64,000 bases of DNA, from positions 868,001-932,000 of the forward strand of contig NC_009719.1 of the NCBI RefSeq assembly GCF_000017565.1. Direction: 5' to 3'. The notes under the pieces are model-generated. The model saw only the letters and a program-made list of their open reading frames with translations, made no database searches and had not been told where the DNA came from. The translations under genes and the position numbers were made by a program. Every line of letters starts with the position of its first letter. Position 1 is the stretch's first letter. Source of the stretch: Parvibaculum lavamentivorans DS-1 (GTDB lineage: Bacteria > Pseudomonadota > Alphaproteobacteria > Parvibaculales > Parvibaculaceae). Positions 36,810 through 45,793 of the stretch are shown here, one piece after another.

Positions 36810-37868
36810 TCAGCCGCTCCTGAAACAATCCACAATATCGGCAATCCACGCTTTCGGATTGAGCTTCATTTCAAGCGACGTCTTCCCGTGGCGCACCACC
36901 ACCATGTCGAGCTCGGGCACGATGACGGTGTATTGCCCCTCGAAACCATTGGCCGAAAAGCTCCCTGGCCCGGCAAGGTCGAGCCACCAATGCGCGCCAT
37001 AAGCACCCTCGGCGCCCGTCTGCTGCCATGTCGGCGTCCGCGCATAATCCACCCAGCCTTCCGGCAGGATACGCTTTCCCTCCCACACGCCGTCGCGCAG
37101 ATAGAGAAGGCCGAAGCGCGCGAAGTCCCGTGGCGTGCAGAAGCAGAATGACGAGCCGATGAAGGTCCCCGCCGCATCGAATTTCGGCTTGGCGCTTTTT
37201 ATGCCGATGGGATCGAACAGCCGTTCGCGCATGAAGGCTTCGAAATCCGGCCCGAAGGCGTTCGCCGCCCGCGCCGCCGCCCGCGCGACGATGTTGGTCG
37301 TCCCGCTCGCATAGGACCAGTAGCTCCCCGGCTCATGCTCCAGCGGAAACGACGCCGCGAAATGCGCCACATCGTCCTTGCCCGCGCCCCACAGCATCTC
37401 GATCACATCGGAGGGATGTTCCGGCACATAATCCTCGCGAAACGCCAGCCCGCTCGACATCCGCAACAGCAGGTCGAGCGTGATCTTCCCGCGCGGGTCG
37501 CCCGCCTCCTGCCATTCCGGCACATCGGCGGGCGCGTGAATATCCATCTTCCCGTCCTTGACGAGAATGCCCACAAGGGCCTGCGTAATGCTCTTCCCCT
37601 TCGACCAGGACGGGCAGGTCACATCCGGCCCGAAGCCCGTCCAGTACTGCTCATGAACCAGCTTGCCGCTCTTGATGACGACCACAGCATGCGTCTCGCC
37701 AAGATCGGCGGGGGCGTCCGGTGCGAAGGCATGGTCCATCAGCCGCTGAAAGCGCGCCTTGTCCGCCCCGGCCGGCAGCTCACCCACGGGCCAATCCCCG
37801 GTCGGCCAGGCGACGCCCGCAGGCTGGGCGGGCAGGGCAGGGAGTTTTTCCTTCGTCGGCGCGTTCAT
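36810..37868 (-). CDS. Serine hydrolase, beta-lactamase fold
   Basis: 352 residues from the ATG at 37868; a longer frame exists without a site. SxxK is S89-K-G-K92 (CPSWSKGKS). The YxN-equivalent is YWSYASGT, and HGKTS near the C-terminus fits the third motif. It is a class C/family VIII-type serine hydrolase. It has no signal peptide, so a cytoplasmic esterase or amidase is likely. It is divergent from the GH5 gene at 37988, with a spacer of about 120 bases. Confidence 0.82.
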   Translation of the reverse strand: MNAPTKEKLPALPAQPAGVAWPTGDWPVGELPAGADKARFQRLMDHAFAPDAPADLGETHAVVVIKSGKLVHEQYWTGFGPDVTCPSWSKGKSITQALVGILVKDGKMDIHAPADVPEWQEAGDPRGKITLDLLLRMSSGLAFREDYVPEHPSDVIEMLWGAGKDDVAHFAASFPLEHEPGSYWSYASGTTNIVARAAARAANAFGPDFEAFMRERLFDPIGIKSAKPKFDAAGTFIGSSFCFCTPRDFARFGLLYLRDGVWEGKRILPEGWVDYARTPTWQQTGAEGAYGAHWWLDLAGPGSFSANGFEGQYTVIVPELDMVVVRHGKTSLEMKLNPKAWIADIVDCFRSG

Positions 37869-37987
37869 GTCTCGGTCCCGTTGTTGCCGGCCAATGCTGC
37901 CCGCTGCCGCCCGGAGATGCAATCCGCCCTGTCCCGCCGCGCCCATGCCCGCTATCCTCGACCCAACGATAAAAGGGGAGGACGGAA

Positions 37988-39958
37988 ATGGCGTTGCCGA
38001 GGCTCGGAATTGAAGGCGAGTGGTTTCAGGGAACGGATGGCCGCAAGCGCATCCTGCGTGGCGTCAATCTTGGCGGCGACTGCAAGGTGCCATATGCGCC
38101 GAACGGCCACACAAATATCCCGACCGATTTTTCCGATCACCGCACCGTCTCCTTCGTCGGCCGTCCCTTTCCCCTCGCGGAAGCGGATGAACATTTCTCC
38201 CGCCTCAAGGCATGGGGCTTCAACTGCCTCCGCCTGCTGACCACATGGGAAGCGGTCGAACATGAAGGCCCCGGCCGCTACGACGAGGCCTATCTCGACT
38301 ATTTCGCCGAACTCTGCCGCAAGGCCGACGATTACGGCCTCTATGTCTTCGTCGATTTCCATCAGGATGTCTGGAGCCGCATGACAGGCGGCGACGGCGC
38401 CCCCGGCTGGCTCTTCGACGCGGTCGGCCTCGACTTCACGAAGTTCCATGCCGCCGGCGCGGCGCATGTCATGCAATACAAATACGACTTCGCGAAAGGC
38501 GGCCGCCAGGAAGAAAACTACCCGACCATGACCTGGTCGCAGAATTACAAATACCCCGCCAACGCGATCATGTGGACGCTCTTCTTCGCCGGCAACACCT
38601 TCTGCCCGGACTTTCTCGTGCAGGGCCGCCCCGCGCAGGATTTCCTTCAGGAGCATTATCTCGGCGCGATGGAAGCCGTCGCACGCCGCGTGAAAGACCT
38701 GTCCAACGTCATCGGCTTCGACTCGCTGAACGAGCCGGGCTCAGGCTATGTCGGCCAGTGGCTGAGCTACCGGCACACAGGCCCCAGCGAGAAAAACCCC
38801 ATGCCCGCGCGTCCCGGCCTCGCCTGGTCGCCGCTTGACGGTTTCGCCGCCGCGCGCGGTCTCGCCCGCGAACTCCCGGAAATGCATATCGACTGGGAGC
38901 AGCGCGCCGTCGTGAAGAAGCGCGACGTGCTGGTGAACGGCGATGGCGTCTCGATCTGGAAGCAGGGCCGCCATTGCCCCTTCGAGCGCGCAGGCGTCTA
39001 CCGCATCAATGGCGGCGAGATCGAAGCCATGGATGAAAAATTCTTCCGCGAGCGCAACGGCCGCAGATTTGAAATGGAAAAGGATTTCATGGGCCCGTTC
39101 TTCGCCCGTGTCGCGGAGCGCGTGCGTGCCGTCAACAATGACTGGCTGCTCTTCGCCGAGCTCGATCCCGGCGCCGGCCTCGGCCACGGCTTCCCGCCCG
39201 ACACGCCCGAGCGCACGGTCAATGCCAGCCACTGGTACGACATCGTCACGCTCTCGACCAAGCGGTTCGACTTCCCCGTGAAGATCAATCCCTATACCGG
39301 CCGCACCACCGAAGGCGCGGAAGCGATCGAAGCCTCCTACACGCGCCAGCTCGGCCGCCTGAAGGATGCCTCGCACGCATTGAACGGCGGCACGGGCGCA
39401 CCGGCCCTTCTCGGCGAATTCGGCATCCCCTTCGATCTCGACAATGCCGCCGCCTACAAGGCGTGGAAAGCGGGCGACCGCACGGATGCGCCTTGGGAAA
39501 AACACATCATCGCCCTCGACCTCATGTACAACGCGCTCGACCAGTTGCTCATGCACTCGACGCAATGGAACTACACCGCGTCGAACCGCAACGATCAGGC
39601 GGTGGGCGATGGCTGGAACCAGGAAGACCTCTCGATCTACAGCATCGACCAGCGCGTCGACCCGTCGGATGTGAACAGCGGCGGCCGCGCGCTTGCCGGC
39701 TTCGTCAGGCCTTATGCCCGCGCCGTCGCGGGCCGCCCCTTGAAGATGAAGTTCAAGCGCGAGACCGGCGCCTTCCGTTTCATCTATCAGGCGGAAGGCG
39801 AGGGCGAGACGGAAATCTTCGTACCGAACCTGCAATATCCGAATGGCTATGACGTCGAAGTCGAAGGCGGCACCGTCACCCGCGATGAGGAAAACCAGTG
39901 CCTCCGCGTCCATGCCGTCGGGTCCGACAAGGTCGGCGTCATGATCACGAGGCGGTAG
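37988..39958 (+). CDS. GH5 glycoside hydrolase, endoglycoceramidase-like
   Basis: 656 residues. GGGGAGGACGGAA precedes the ATG. The GH5 barrel has the catalytic acid Glu249 (FDSLNEPG) and the nucleophile Glu477 (LLGEFGIP). N-terminal RGVNLGGDCK, FVDFHQDVWSR and the C-terminal beta domain (about 560-656) are typical of endoglycoceramidase and related steryl- or glycolipid-glucosidases. There is no signal peptide, so it acts inside the cell. It would hydrolyse a glycolipid head group. Its 3' end overlaps the convergent iclR by 14 bases. Confidence 0.82.
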   Translation: MALPRLGIEGEWFQGTDGRKRILRGVNLGGDCKVPYAPNGHTNIPTDFSDHRTVSFVGRPFPLAEADEHFSRLKAWGFNCLRLLTTWEAVEHEGPGRYDEAYLDYFAELCRKADDYGLYVFVDFHQDVWSRMTGGDGAPGWLFDAVGLDFTKFHAAGAAHVMQYKYDFAKGGRQEENYPTMTWSQNYKYPANAIMWTLFFAGNTFCPDFLVQGRPAQDFLQEHYLGAMEAVARRVKDLSNVIGFDSLNEPGSGYVGQWLSYRHTGPSEKNPMPARPGLAWSPLDGFAAARGLARELPEMHIDWEQRAVVKKRDVLVNGDGVSIWKQGRHCPFERAGVYRINGGEIEAMDEKFFRERNGRRFEMEKDFMGPFFARVAERVRAVNNDWLLFAELDPGAGLGHGFPPDTPERTVNASHWYDIVTLSTKRFDFPVKINPYTGRTTEGAEAIEASYTRQLGRLKDASHALNGGTGAPALLGEFGIPFDLDNAAAYKAWKAGDRTDAPWEKHIIALDLMYNALDQLLMHSTQWNYTASNRNDQAVGDGWNQEDLSIYSIDQRVDPSDVNSGGRALAGFVRPYARAVAGRPLKMKFKRETGAFRFIYQAEGEGETEIFVPNLQYPNGYDVEVEGGTVTRDEENQCLRVHAVGSDKVGVMITRR

Positions 39959-40739
39959 ACCGTTCCTCGAGGTTCGCCGCAATCGCCGCCGCCGTGCGTT
40001 GCAGCGCCGGCAGATAGCGTTTCACGGCTTCCGCCTCGCTCATGGTCGAGCCGATATAGCGGATGTTGATGCAGGCGGCGACATGCTCGCCCTGCATCAC
40101 AGGCACCGCGAGCCCCATCGCCGGGTCGCCGCGCGGCGCCGCCGTGTTCGCATAGCCGCGCTTGCGAATACCTTCGACCATCGCGGCCATGTAGCTCTCG
40201 TCGCGCGCGGGCGCGTTCATCTTCGATTTCGAATTGCGCAGCAGCGTCAGCAGCACGCGCCGCTCTTCCTCCGGGCAGAAGGCGATATAGGCGCGCGCCA
40301 GTGCCGAGACGAGAATGGCCAGCCGCCGGTTCAGCCAGTCCGGGTCCATCGCAAACGGGCTTTCCTGCCGCGTCGAAAGCCGCACCAGCATCGCGTCCCT
40401 GTCGAGCGTGGCGAGGCCCATCGGCCATTTATGTTCCGCCGTCAGCGCCGAAAGAAAAGGCCGCGCCGCCTCCACCACGAGATCGCCATGCCGGAAGCCG
40501 CTGGAAAGCCGGAGAACGCGCTCGGTCAGCGCATAACCCGCCATCCGCGATACGCGCCGCACATGCCCCGTGGAGATCAGCGTATCGAGCAGCCTCACCA
40601 GCGTCGGCTTCGGCAGCCCCGTCTCCTCATGCAGTTGCGCAAGTGTCGTCGCCTTGCCGGTGGCGTTCATCGCTTCCAGCACCATCAGGCTTCGGATGAC
40701 GGGGTTCACCCCGGCCGCATTGTCGAGCAAACGTGGCAT
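39945..40739 (-). CDS. IclR-family transcriptional regulator
   Basis: 264 residues. Winged HTH at 15-75 (TTLAQLHEETGLPKPTLVRLLDTL, split: LAQLHEETGLPKPTLVRLL), then the IclR effector domain to about residue 255 with GYALTERVLRLSSGF and GLAVPVMQGEHVAACINI. It lies 65 bases downstream of modC on the same strand but has its own operator, AATTCCG-N5-CGGAATA, in that gap. A near-identical element lies at 43091-43109 between modA and the TauD-like gene. It therefore probably controls itself and the flanking clusters. Ligand unknown. Confidence 0.88.
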   Translation of the reverse strand: MPRLLDNAAGVNPVIRSLMVLEAMNATGKATTLAQLHEETGLPKPTLVRLLDTLISTGHVRRVSRMAGYALTERVLRLSSGFRHGDLVVEAARPFLSALTAEHKWPMGLATLDRDAMLVRLSTRQESPFAMDPDWLNRRLAILVSALARAYIAFCPEEERRVLLTLLRNSKSKMNAPARDESYMAAMVEGIRKRGYANTAAPRGDPAMGLAVPVMQGEHVAACINIRYIGSTMSEAEAVKRYLPALQRTAAAIAANLEERSTAS

Positions 40740-40771
40740 CGGATTCTTTTCAGGCTGTCTGCCTATAGTCT

Positions 40772-40790
40772 AATTCCGCGGCACGGAATA
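40772..40790. promoter_or_regulatory. Candidate IclR operator in the iclR promoter
   Basis: AATTCCG-CGGCA-CGGAATA, 33 bases before the IclR start, next to GACTATAGG as a possible -10. The half-sites are identical to the operator at 43091-43109. ATTCC-N7-GGAAT is the layout I recall for IclR members such as GenR. Confidence 0.75.
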
Positions 40791-40804
40791 GCCAGACAAT
40801 CCGC

Positions 40805-41530
40805 TCAGTCGTCCGCGGCAAGGTCCAGCAGTTCGGCCACGGCCTCGCTCGCCGGATGGGCCATCACCTCTTTCACGCTGCCTGCCTGCAGAATTTTTCC
40901 CCGATGCATCACACAGATGCGTTCGGCAAGCCGCCGCACATCGTCGAGGTCATGCGTCACCAGAACCACCGGCATGGGCAGATCGCGGCGCAGCTCCGCC
41001 AGTTCGCGGCGCAGGCTCCGCCGCGTCACGCGGTCGACCGCCGAAAAGGGTTCATCGAGCAGCAACACGTCGGGCCGCCGCGCCAGCGCGCGCGCCACCG
41101 CCACGCGCTGTTGTTCGCCGCCAGACAGTTCGGCGGGCCTCCGGTCGGCATGGGTGTCGAGATGCACGCGCGCGAGATAGCCGGCCGCCGCCTCGTGCCG
41201 CGCCTCTTTGGGCAGGTCGCCCAGCGCCTCCATCACATTCTGGCGTGCCGTCAGATGCGGAAAAAGCGCATAGGATTGAAACACCAGCCCTGCGCGCCGT
41301 TCGCGCGGGCGCATGTTGATCTTCTCTTCGCTGTCGAGCCATGTCGCGCCGTTGCAGGCGATGTTTCCTGTCGCGCCTGTGTGGAAGCCCGCAATGGCGC
41401 GCAGCGTCGTCGTCTTGCCGCTGCCCGAAGGCCCGACCAGCGCCATCGCTTCGCCCGGCGCCACGTCGAAAGACACATCGAGCGGGAAGGGCGTCTCCTG
41501 GCGGAGGCTCACCCGGAGGCCCTTATCCAT
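40805..41530 (-). CDS. modC: Molybdate-type ABC transporter ATPase (ModC-like, no MOP domain)
   Basis: 241 residues. Walker A GPSGSGKT, Q-loop VFQSYALFPH, signature LSGGEQQR, Walker B VLLLDEPFSA, H-loop VTHD. E. coli ModC carries an extra C-terminal molybdate-binding MOP domain of about 110 residues, which is absent here. It overlaps modB by 8 bases. It energises ModAB import of an oxyanion. Because the operon is under an IclR-type operator and the MOP domain is missing, a different oxyanion or organic anion is possible. Confidence 0.85.
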   Translation of the reverse strand: MDKGLRVSLRQETPFPLDVSFDVAPGEAMALVGPSGSGKTTTLRAIAGFHTGATGNIACNGATWLDSEEKINMRPRERRAGLVFQSYALFPHLTARQNVMEALGDLPKEARHEAAAGYLARVHLDTHADRRPAELSGGEQQRVAVARALARRPDVLLLDEPFSAVDRVTRRSLRRELAELRRDLPMPVVLVTHDLDDVRRLAERICVMHRGKILQAGSVKEVMAHPASEAVAELLDLAADD

Positions 41531-42191
41531 GGCGCCGTCCGATGCGTTGCGTCAGCAGATAGCTCGCGGCGATGGTGGCGAGCGACACCATCAGCAGCAC
41601 CGCCGCCATCTGTCCCGCCGCCGCCTCGTCGAATGCCTGCACGCGGTCATAAATCGCAATGGCGATGGTGCGCGTCTCGCCGGGAATGCTGCCGCCTACC
41701 ATCAGCACCACGCCGAATTCACCGAGCGTATGGGCGAAGGTCAGCACCGTGCCTGTCAGAATGCCGGGCCAGGCGAGCGGCAGCTCCACCCGCCACAGCA
41801 TCCGCCACCACGACATGCCGCAGCTCGCCGCCGCCTCGCGAAGCTCCGGTCCCACCGCCTCGAAGGCGCGCTGTATCGGTTGTGCGGCAAAGGGAATATT
41901 GACGATCAGCGAGGCAACGAGCAGTCCCTCGAAGGTGAAGACCAGCGTCTGCCCGAACAGCCACTCGAATGCCTGTCCGAACCAGCTTGCCGCGCCGAAG
42001 CCCGACATCAGGTAGAAACCCACTACCGTCGGCGGCAGCACCAGCGGCAGCATCAGCATTGCTTCGATGGCGGGCTTCGCCTTTATCCGTGTAACGGCAA
42101 GGGCGCGTCCACCCAGCACCGCGAGCGGGATCAGCAACGCAACGGTCAGCGCGCCCAGTCGCAAGCTCAATCCAAAGGCTTCCCAGTCCAT
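41523..42191 (-). CDS. modB: Molybdate-type ABC transporter permease
   Basis: 222 residues with five to six hydrophobic helices. The conserved EAA-type loop is EAAASCGMSWWRMLWRVELPLAWPGIL (split: LREAAASCGMSWW / RVELPLAWPGILTG). The N-terminal MDWEAFGLSLRLGALTVALLIPLAV is typical of ModB. A weak GGGAA precedes the ATG. It is the middle gene of modABC: modA ends 27 bases before it and modC overlaps its end. Confidence 0.88.
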   Translation of the reverse strand: MDWEAFGLSLRLGALTVALLIPLAVLGGRALAVTRIKAKPAIEAMLMLPLVLPPTVVGFYLMSGFGAASWFGQAFEWLFGQTLVFTFEGLLVASLIVNIPFAAQPIQRAFEAVGPELREAAASCGMSWWRMLWRVELPLAWPGILTGTVLTFAHTLGEFGVVLMVGGSIPGETRTIAIAIYDRVQAFDEAAAGQMAAVLLMVSLATIAASYLLTQRIGRRHG

Positions 42192-42218
42192 TTGTTCCCG
42201 GCTTCCGTATCGGCGGTC

Positions 42219-43013
42219 CTACATGGCCTCGCCGGGAAGAACATAGCCGTAGCGGCGCATGATTGCCCGCGCTTCCTCGCCTTGCATGAAGCCGTAAAAG
42301 GCATGCGCCGTCTCGCCCGCGCCCTTCAACAGCGCCATGCGCTGGCGCAACGGCCTATGCCGGTCTTCGGGAACCAGCGCATATGTTCCGCGCGTGCCCA
42401 CCTCGGGTGCCAGCGCCAGCGAATAGGCGATCAATCCGCCTTGCGCGTTGCCGGATGTGGCGAACTGCGCCGCCTGCGAAATATTTTCGCCGATCACGAG
42501 TTTGTCCTCGATGGCATCCCACAATCCCGCTTTGTCCAACGCCTCTTTTGCGGCCCGGCCATAGGGCGCGTGTTCAGGATTCGCTATGGCGAATTTCTTC
42601 AGCCGTCCGTCTTCCAGTGCCGCGCCGAGATCGGCCAGCGTGCCGTCGGCAAGGAGCGGCGACCCTTCACCCGCCATGATGACGAGACGGCCGACCGCAT
42701 AGATGTCGCCTTCGCCGTTCGCCGTCAGGCCCTTCTCCGTTAGCCCCATCACGAACCCCTCATCCGCCGACAGGAACATCTGGAAAGGCGCGCCTTGCTG
42801 AATTTGCCGGAAGAAGTTTCCGGATGAACCGAAGGCAAGCTTCACCTCCTTGCCCGTCTTCCCGGTAAAGGCGGTGGCCACGTCGGTCAGCGCGAATTGC
42901 AGCGTTGCCGCCGCGGCTATGTTAGGCGTCTCCTCCGCGCGGCCGGGGCCCGCAAGCGGCAAGGAGGCGAGCGCAAAGGCGGCGAGCAGCAGGATGGCGC
43001 GTCTCGGTTTCAT
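42219..43013 (-). CDS. modA: Molybdate-type ABC transporter substrate-binding protein
   Basis: 264 residues from the ATG at 43013 (GGAG upstream), with a signal peptide MKPRRAILLLAAFALASLPLAGPGRA. ModA pattern: AAAATLQFALTDVATAF, LAFGSSGNFFRQI, QMFLSADEGF, IANPEHAPYGRAA, ENISQAAQFATSGNAQGGLIAYSLA. The first binding Ser of E. coli ModA appears to be Thr here. It binds an oxyanion in the periplasm and hands it to ModB. It is divergent from the TauD-like gene at 43200, with the IclR-type operator between them. Confidence 0.87.
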   Translation of the reverse strand: MKPRRAILLLAAFALASLPLAGPGRAEETPNIAAAATLQFALTDVATAFTGKTGKEVKLAFGSSGNFFRQIQQGAPFQMFLSADEGFVMGLTEKGLTANGEGDIYAVGRLVIMAGEGSPLLADGTLADLGAALEDGRLKKFAIANPEHAPYGRAAKEALDKAGLWDAIEDKLVIGENISQAAQFATSGNAQGGLIAYSLALAPEVGTRGTYALVPEDRHRPLRQRMALLKGAGETAHAFYGFMQGEEARAIMRRYGYVLPGEAM

Positions 43014-43090
43014 GGCTGGCTCCATCGACATCACCGGTGGAATGGTATCGAAAGTACGAAAGGCGCGATATAGCGCCAGTTTTGCCACCT

Positions 43091-43109
43091 AATTCCGTCT
43101 GACGGAATT
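43091..43109. promoter_or_regulatory. Candidate IclR operator in the modA/TauD divergent promoter
   Basis: AATTCCGTC-T-GACGGAATT: a perfect 19-bp palindrome, 77 bases from modA and 90 from the TauD-like start. It shares AATTCCG-N5-CGGAAT with the site in front of the IclR gene at 40772-40790. Confidence 0.8.
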
Positions 43110-43199
43110 TTGAAACATGGTTGAAGCGCCGGGCGGCCGGAGCCCCGTAAGCTTCCTGGCAATGGGATCGGGAGGTCCCTTGATCCGGGAGGAATGATC

Positions 43200-44057
43200 A
43201 TGAGCCAGGCCGCCAAGGCGCCACAACCGGCGCCCTTCACCCTTTCGCCGCTGACGCCCCTCATCGGCGCCGAGATAACCGGCATCGACCTCGTAAAACC
43301 GCTCGACACCGCCGCGCTTTCCGCGCTGCGTCAGGCGCTGCTCGACTGGAAGGTCATCTTCTTCCGCGATCAGGACATCACGACGGATCAGCACCTCGCC
43401 TTCGCGCGCCTCTTCGGCGAACTCGAAGTGCATCCCTTCGCACCCCACAAGCAAGGCTATCCCGAAGTCCTCGCCATCACGCATGACCGCGACCGCCCGG
43501 GCCGCGAGAACAAATGGCACAGCGACGTCACATGGCGCGAATGCCCCTCGCTCGGCTCCGTCCTCCGCGCCATCGAAGTGCCCGAGGTCGGCGGCGACAC
43601 GCTCTTCGCCGACATGTATGCGGCCTATGACGGCCTCACCGAAGAAGTGAAGGAAAAGATCGACGGTGCCGTCGCCATCCACGATTTCGCGCATTTCCGC
43701 GCTGCCATGCGCGCGCGCGGCAAGAGCGAAGCCGAGATCGAGGAAATGAACCGCAAATATCCGATGGTCGAGCATCCGGTCGTCCGCACCCATCCGGAAA
43801 CCGGCCGCAAGGGCATCTATGTGAACGTCGCCTTCACCCAGCATATCGTCGGCTTGGAAAAGGCGGAGTCGGATGCGCTCCTGAAGCATCTCTACGCGCA
43901 GGCCGCGATCCCCGAATATCAGTGCCGCTTTCGCTGGCAGAAAAACTCCATCGCCTTCTGGGACAATCGTTCGAGCCAGCACTACGCCGCTTCGGATTAC
44001 TGGCCGGCCACCCGTCGCATGGAGCGCGTCACCATAATCGGCGACCGTCCGCGCTAA
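43200..44057 (+). CDS. TauD/TfdA-family dioxygenase
   Basis: 285 residues. The ATG at 43200 follows GGAGGAATGATC (an ATG two codons earlier is poorly placed). His107 and Asp109 (KWHSDVTW), His261 (SSQHYAASD) and Arg272 match the family. FFRDQDITTDQHLAFARLFG, FAPHKQGYPEVLAITHD and PEVGGDTLFADMYAAY are typical of taurine/alkylsulfonate dioxygenases. A sulfonate or another small acid is likely oxidised. It is first in a run of five co-directional genes (DUF1214/DUF1254 pairs) and carries the IclR-type operator upstream. Confidence 0.87.
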   Translation: MSQAAKAPQPAPFTLSPLTPLIGAEITGIDLVKPLDTAALSALRQALLDWKVIFFRDQDITTDQHLAFARLFGELEVHPFAPHKQGYPEVLAITHDRDRPGRENKWHSDVTWRECPSLGSVLRAIEVPEVGGDTLFADMYAAYDGLTEEVKEKIDGAVAIHDFAHFRAAMRARGKSEAEIEEMNRKYPMVEHPVVRTHPETGRKGIYVNVAFTQHIVGLEKAESDALLKHLYAQAAIPEYQCRFRWQKNSIAFWDNRSSQHYAASDYWPATRRMERVTIIGDRPR

Positions 44058-44083
44058 GGGCTGTCATACGCAAGAGAGAAAGA

Positions 44084-44653
44084 ATGAAAACACTTATCTA
44101 TTGGGGCTCCGCCCTGGCGGCGGCGCTCGTCCTCGCTCTGGGCACCGCATGGTGGTTCGTCAACGACTATGGTGGCACCTACCGCTCCGGCGCATGGACC
44201 ACATCCACCGCCTATGGCAGCGTTGAGGCGGATATGTACACCCGCGCCCGCGTCGCTCTGTTCGGCCTTCTCGCGCTCGACAAGCGCGAGACCATGTACT
44301 ACCAGACCCGAACCGACAGCGCGGGCGAGCCCCTGTCAGGCAACTGCACCTACCGTCTCGAAGGCAGCGACCTCGCCGCCCATTGGTGGAGCATCACCGC
44401 TTACGATGCCGACAGCTTTCTGATCCCCAACGAGCGCAATGTCTTCTCCTTCTCGCAGACGACAACGGCGCGCGAACCGGATGGCAGCTTCGTCATCCGC
44501 ATATCCCCCGATCCGCAGGAGAAGAACTGGTTGCCGGTCAAGGCGGGCGAGGGCTTCGACCTCACTGCGCGCTTCTACAACCCGCAAGCGTCGATCTACG
44601 CCGATCCCGCCGCTGCGGTTCTTCCCATCATCGCGAAGGAAACCTGCCGATGA
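44084..44653 (+). CDS. DUF1214 membrane-anchored protein (copy 1)
   Basis: 189 residues. One N-terminal transmembrane segment (TLIYWGSALAAALVLALGTAWWF), then a periplasmic DUF1214 domain with ADMYTRARVALFGLLAL, TDSAGEPLSGNC and AAHWWSITAYD. Function unknown. DUF1214 and DUF1254 are often domains of one periplasmic protein; here they are separate genes with overlap ATGA to the next gene. The pair is duplicated immediately downstream (45218-46335) with high local similarity. Weak ribosome binding site. Confidence 0.8.
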   Translation: MKTLIYWGSALAAALVLALGTAWWFVNDYGGTYRSGAWTTSTAYGSVEADMYTRARVALFGLLALDKRETMYYQTRTDSAGEPLSGNCTYRLEGSDLAAHWWSITAYDADSFLIPNERNVFSFSQTTTAREPDGSFVIRISPDPQEKNWLPVKAGEGFDLTARFYNPQASIYADPAAAVLPIIAKETCR

Positions 44654-45195
44654 ACCGCAAACCTCAGTGGCTCGCCGTTGTCGCGGTTCTTGCCGTCATC
44701 TTGCATCTCGCCATCGTCTGGGCGGTCCCGCGCGTCGTCATGTCGGTTGCGATGGCCAAAATCGGCGATACCGCGGCGCTCAACGAATTTACGCATCCGC
44801 CCCGCGCGACCGATGCATCGCGTGCCGTCGTGCGGCCGAGTCCGGATCTCGCCTATTCGATCTGCCTTCTCGACCTGTCGCAGGGTCCGGTTCGCATCGA
44901 GGTGCCGGCCAGCGCGCCCTACACCTCGCTCGCGCTCTATTCCTCGATCACGGATAATTATTTCGTCCGCAACAACCGCGAAGATGGCGGACTTCAGGAT
45001 GGCGAAATGATTGGTGTCGTCGTCACCGGTCCCGCTGACGAGGCGCCAGCGAACCTGCCGGAAGGTCTCGCCGTCGTCAGCTCGCCGACGGAAAAGGGCC
45101 TCGCTCTTGTCCGCCGCGTCATCGAGAGCGACGCCGCCATGCCGGGGCTCGACGCGCTGCGCGCATCCTCGGTTTGCACACCATACGGAAACTGA
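44650..45195 (+). CDS. DUF1254 membrane-anchored protein (copy 1)
   Basis: 181 residues. Its ATG overlaps the stop of the DUF1214 gene (ATGA), so the pair is translationally coupled. N-terminal transmembrane helix (WLAVVAVLAVILHLAIVWAVP), then a periplasmic DUF1254 domain with RPSPDLAYSICLLDLSQGPVRIEVP, PYTSLALYSSITDNYFVRNN and ENDAAMPGLD-like SDAAMPGLDALRA. Function unknown. A near-duplicate is the last gene of the run. Confidence 0.8.
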   Translation: MNRKPQWLAVVAVLAVILHLAIVWAVPRVVMSVAMAKIGDTAALNEFTHPPRATDASRAVVRPSPDLAYSICLLDLSQGPVRIEVPASAPYTSLALYSSITDNYFVRNNREDGGLQDGEMIGVVVTGPADEAPANLPEGLAVVSSPTEKGLALVRRVIESDAAMPGLDALRASSVCTPYGN

Positions 45196-45217
45196 GATCG
45201 TCACGGAGGGAGTGAAT

Positions 45218-45793
45218 ATGAAACCCGTTTTGTATTGGGGCGGCATTCTCGCCGCCGGGCTGCTGCTGGGTCTCGTATCGGTGGTCGTGGGCTTGAGGGT
45301 CGGCAATCCCGCCATCACCCTCAGCTCCGGCCCCTGGACCACCACACTCTCCGCTGGCAGCGCGGATGCGGACATGTATACCCGCGCCCGCGTCGCGCTT
45401 TTCGGTCTTCTCGCTCTCAACAAGGAGGAGACGATGTATTACCGCACCGCCACCGACAGCGCAGGTGAGCCGCTCTCGGGCGATTGCATCTATGTGCTGG
45501 AGGGCGGCGATCTCGCCGCGCATTGGTGGGCGATCACTGCCTATGGGCTTGATGGCTTCCTGCTGCCGAACGAGCCCGGCATCTATTCCTTCTCGAAGAC
45601 AACGGTGAAGCGCGATGCCGCCGGCCGTTACACCGTCCGCGCTTCCGCCGAGCCGCAGGCGGGCAACTGGATTCCGCTGCGGGCGGGGGAGCCGTTCGAT
45701 CTCACGGCCCGCCTCTACAATCCAGAACCCTCCGTCTATTCGGCGCCGCAATCCGCGGCCCTGCCCACCATCGTCAGGGAGAGCTGCCAATGA
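45218..45793 (+). CDS. DUF1214 membrane-anchored protein (copy 2)
   Basis: 191 residues; GGAGG lies before the ATG at 45218. The transmembrane start MKPVLYWGGILAAGLLLG is followed by the same DUF1214 body as copy 1: ADMYTRARVALFGLLALNKEETMYY, TDSAGEPLSGDC and AAHWWAITAYG. Sequences of copies 1 and 2 agree over most of the conserved blocks and differ mainly in the N-terminal helix. It begins 22 bases after copy 1 ends, so a tandem duplication of the whole pair is the simplest history. Confidence 0.82.
   Translation: MKPVLYWGGILAAGLLLGLVSVVVGLRVGNPAITLSSGPWTTTLSAGSADADMYTRARVALFGLLALNKEETMYYRTATDSAGEPLSGDCIYVLEGGDLAAHWWAITAYGLDGFLLPNEPGIYSFSKTTVKRDAAGRYTVRASAEPQAGNWIPLRAGEPFDLTARLYNPEPSVYSAPQSAALPTIVRESCQ

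Noticed and set aside
35156-37868. Antibiotic-resistance beta-lactamases
   Set aside because: Both proteins have the SxxK fold but no signal peptide and match family VIII esterase-type hydrolases better.
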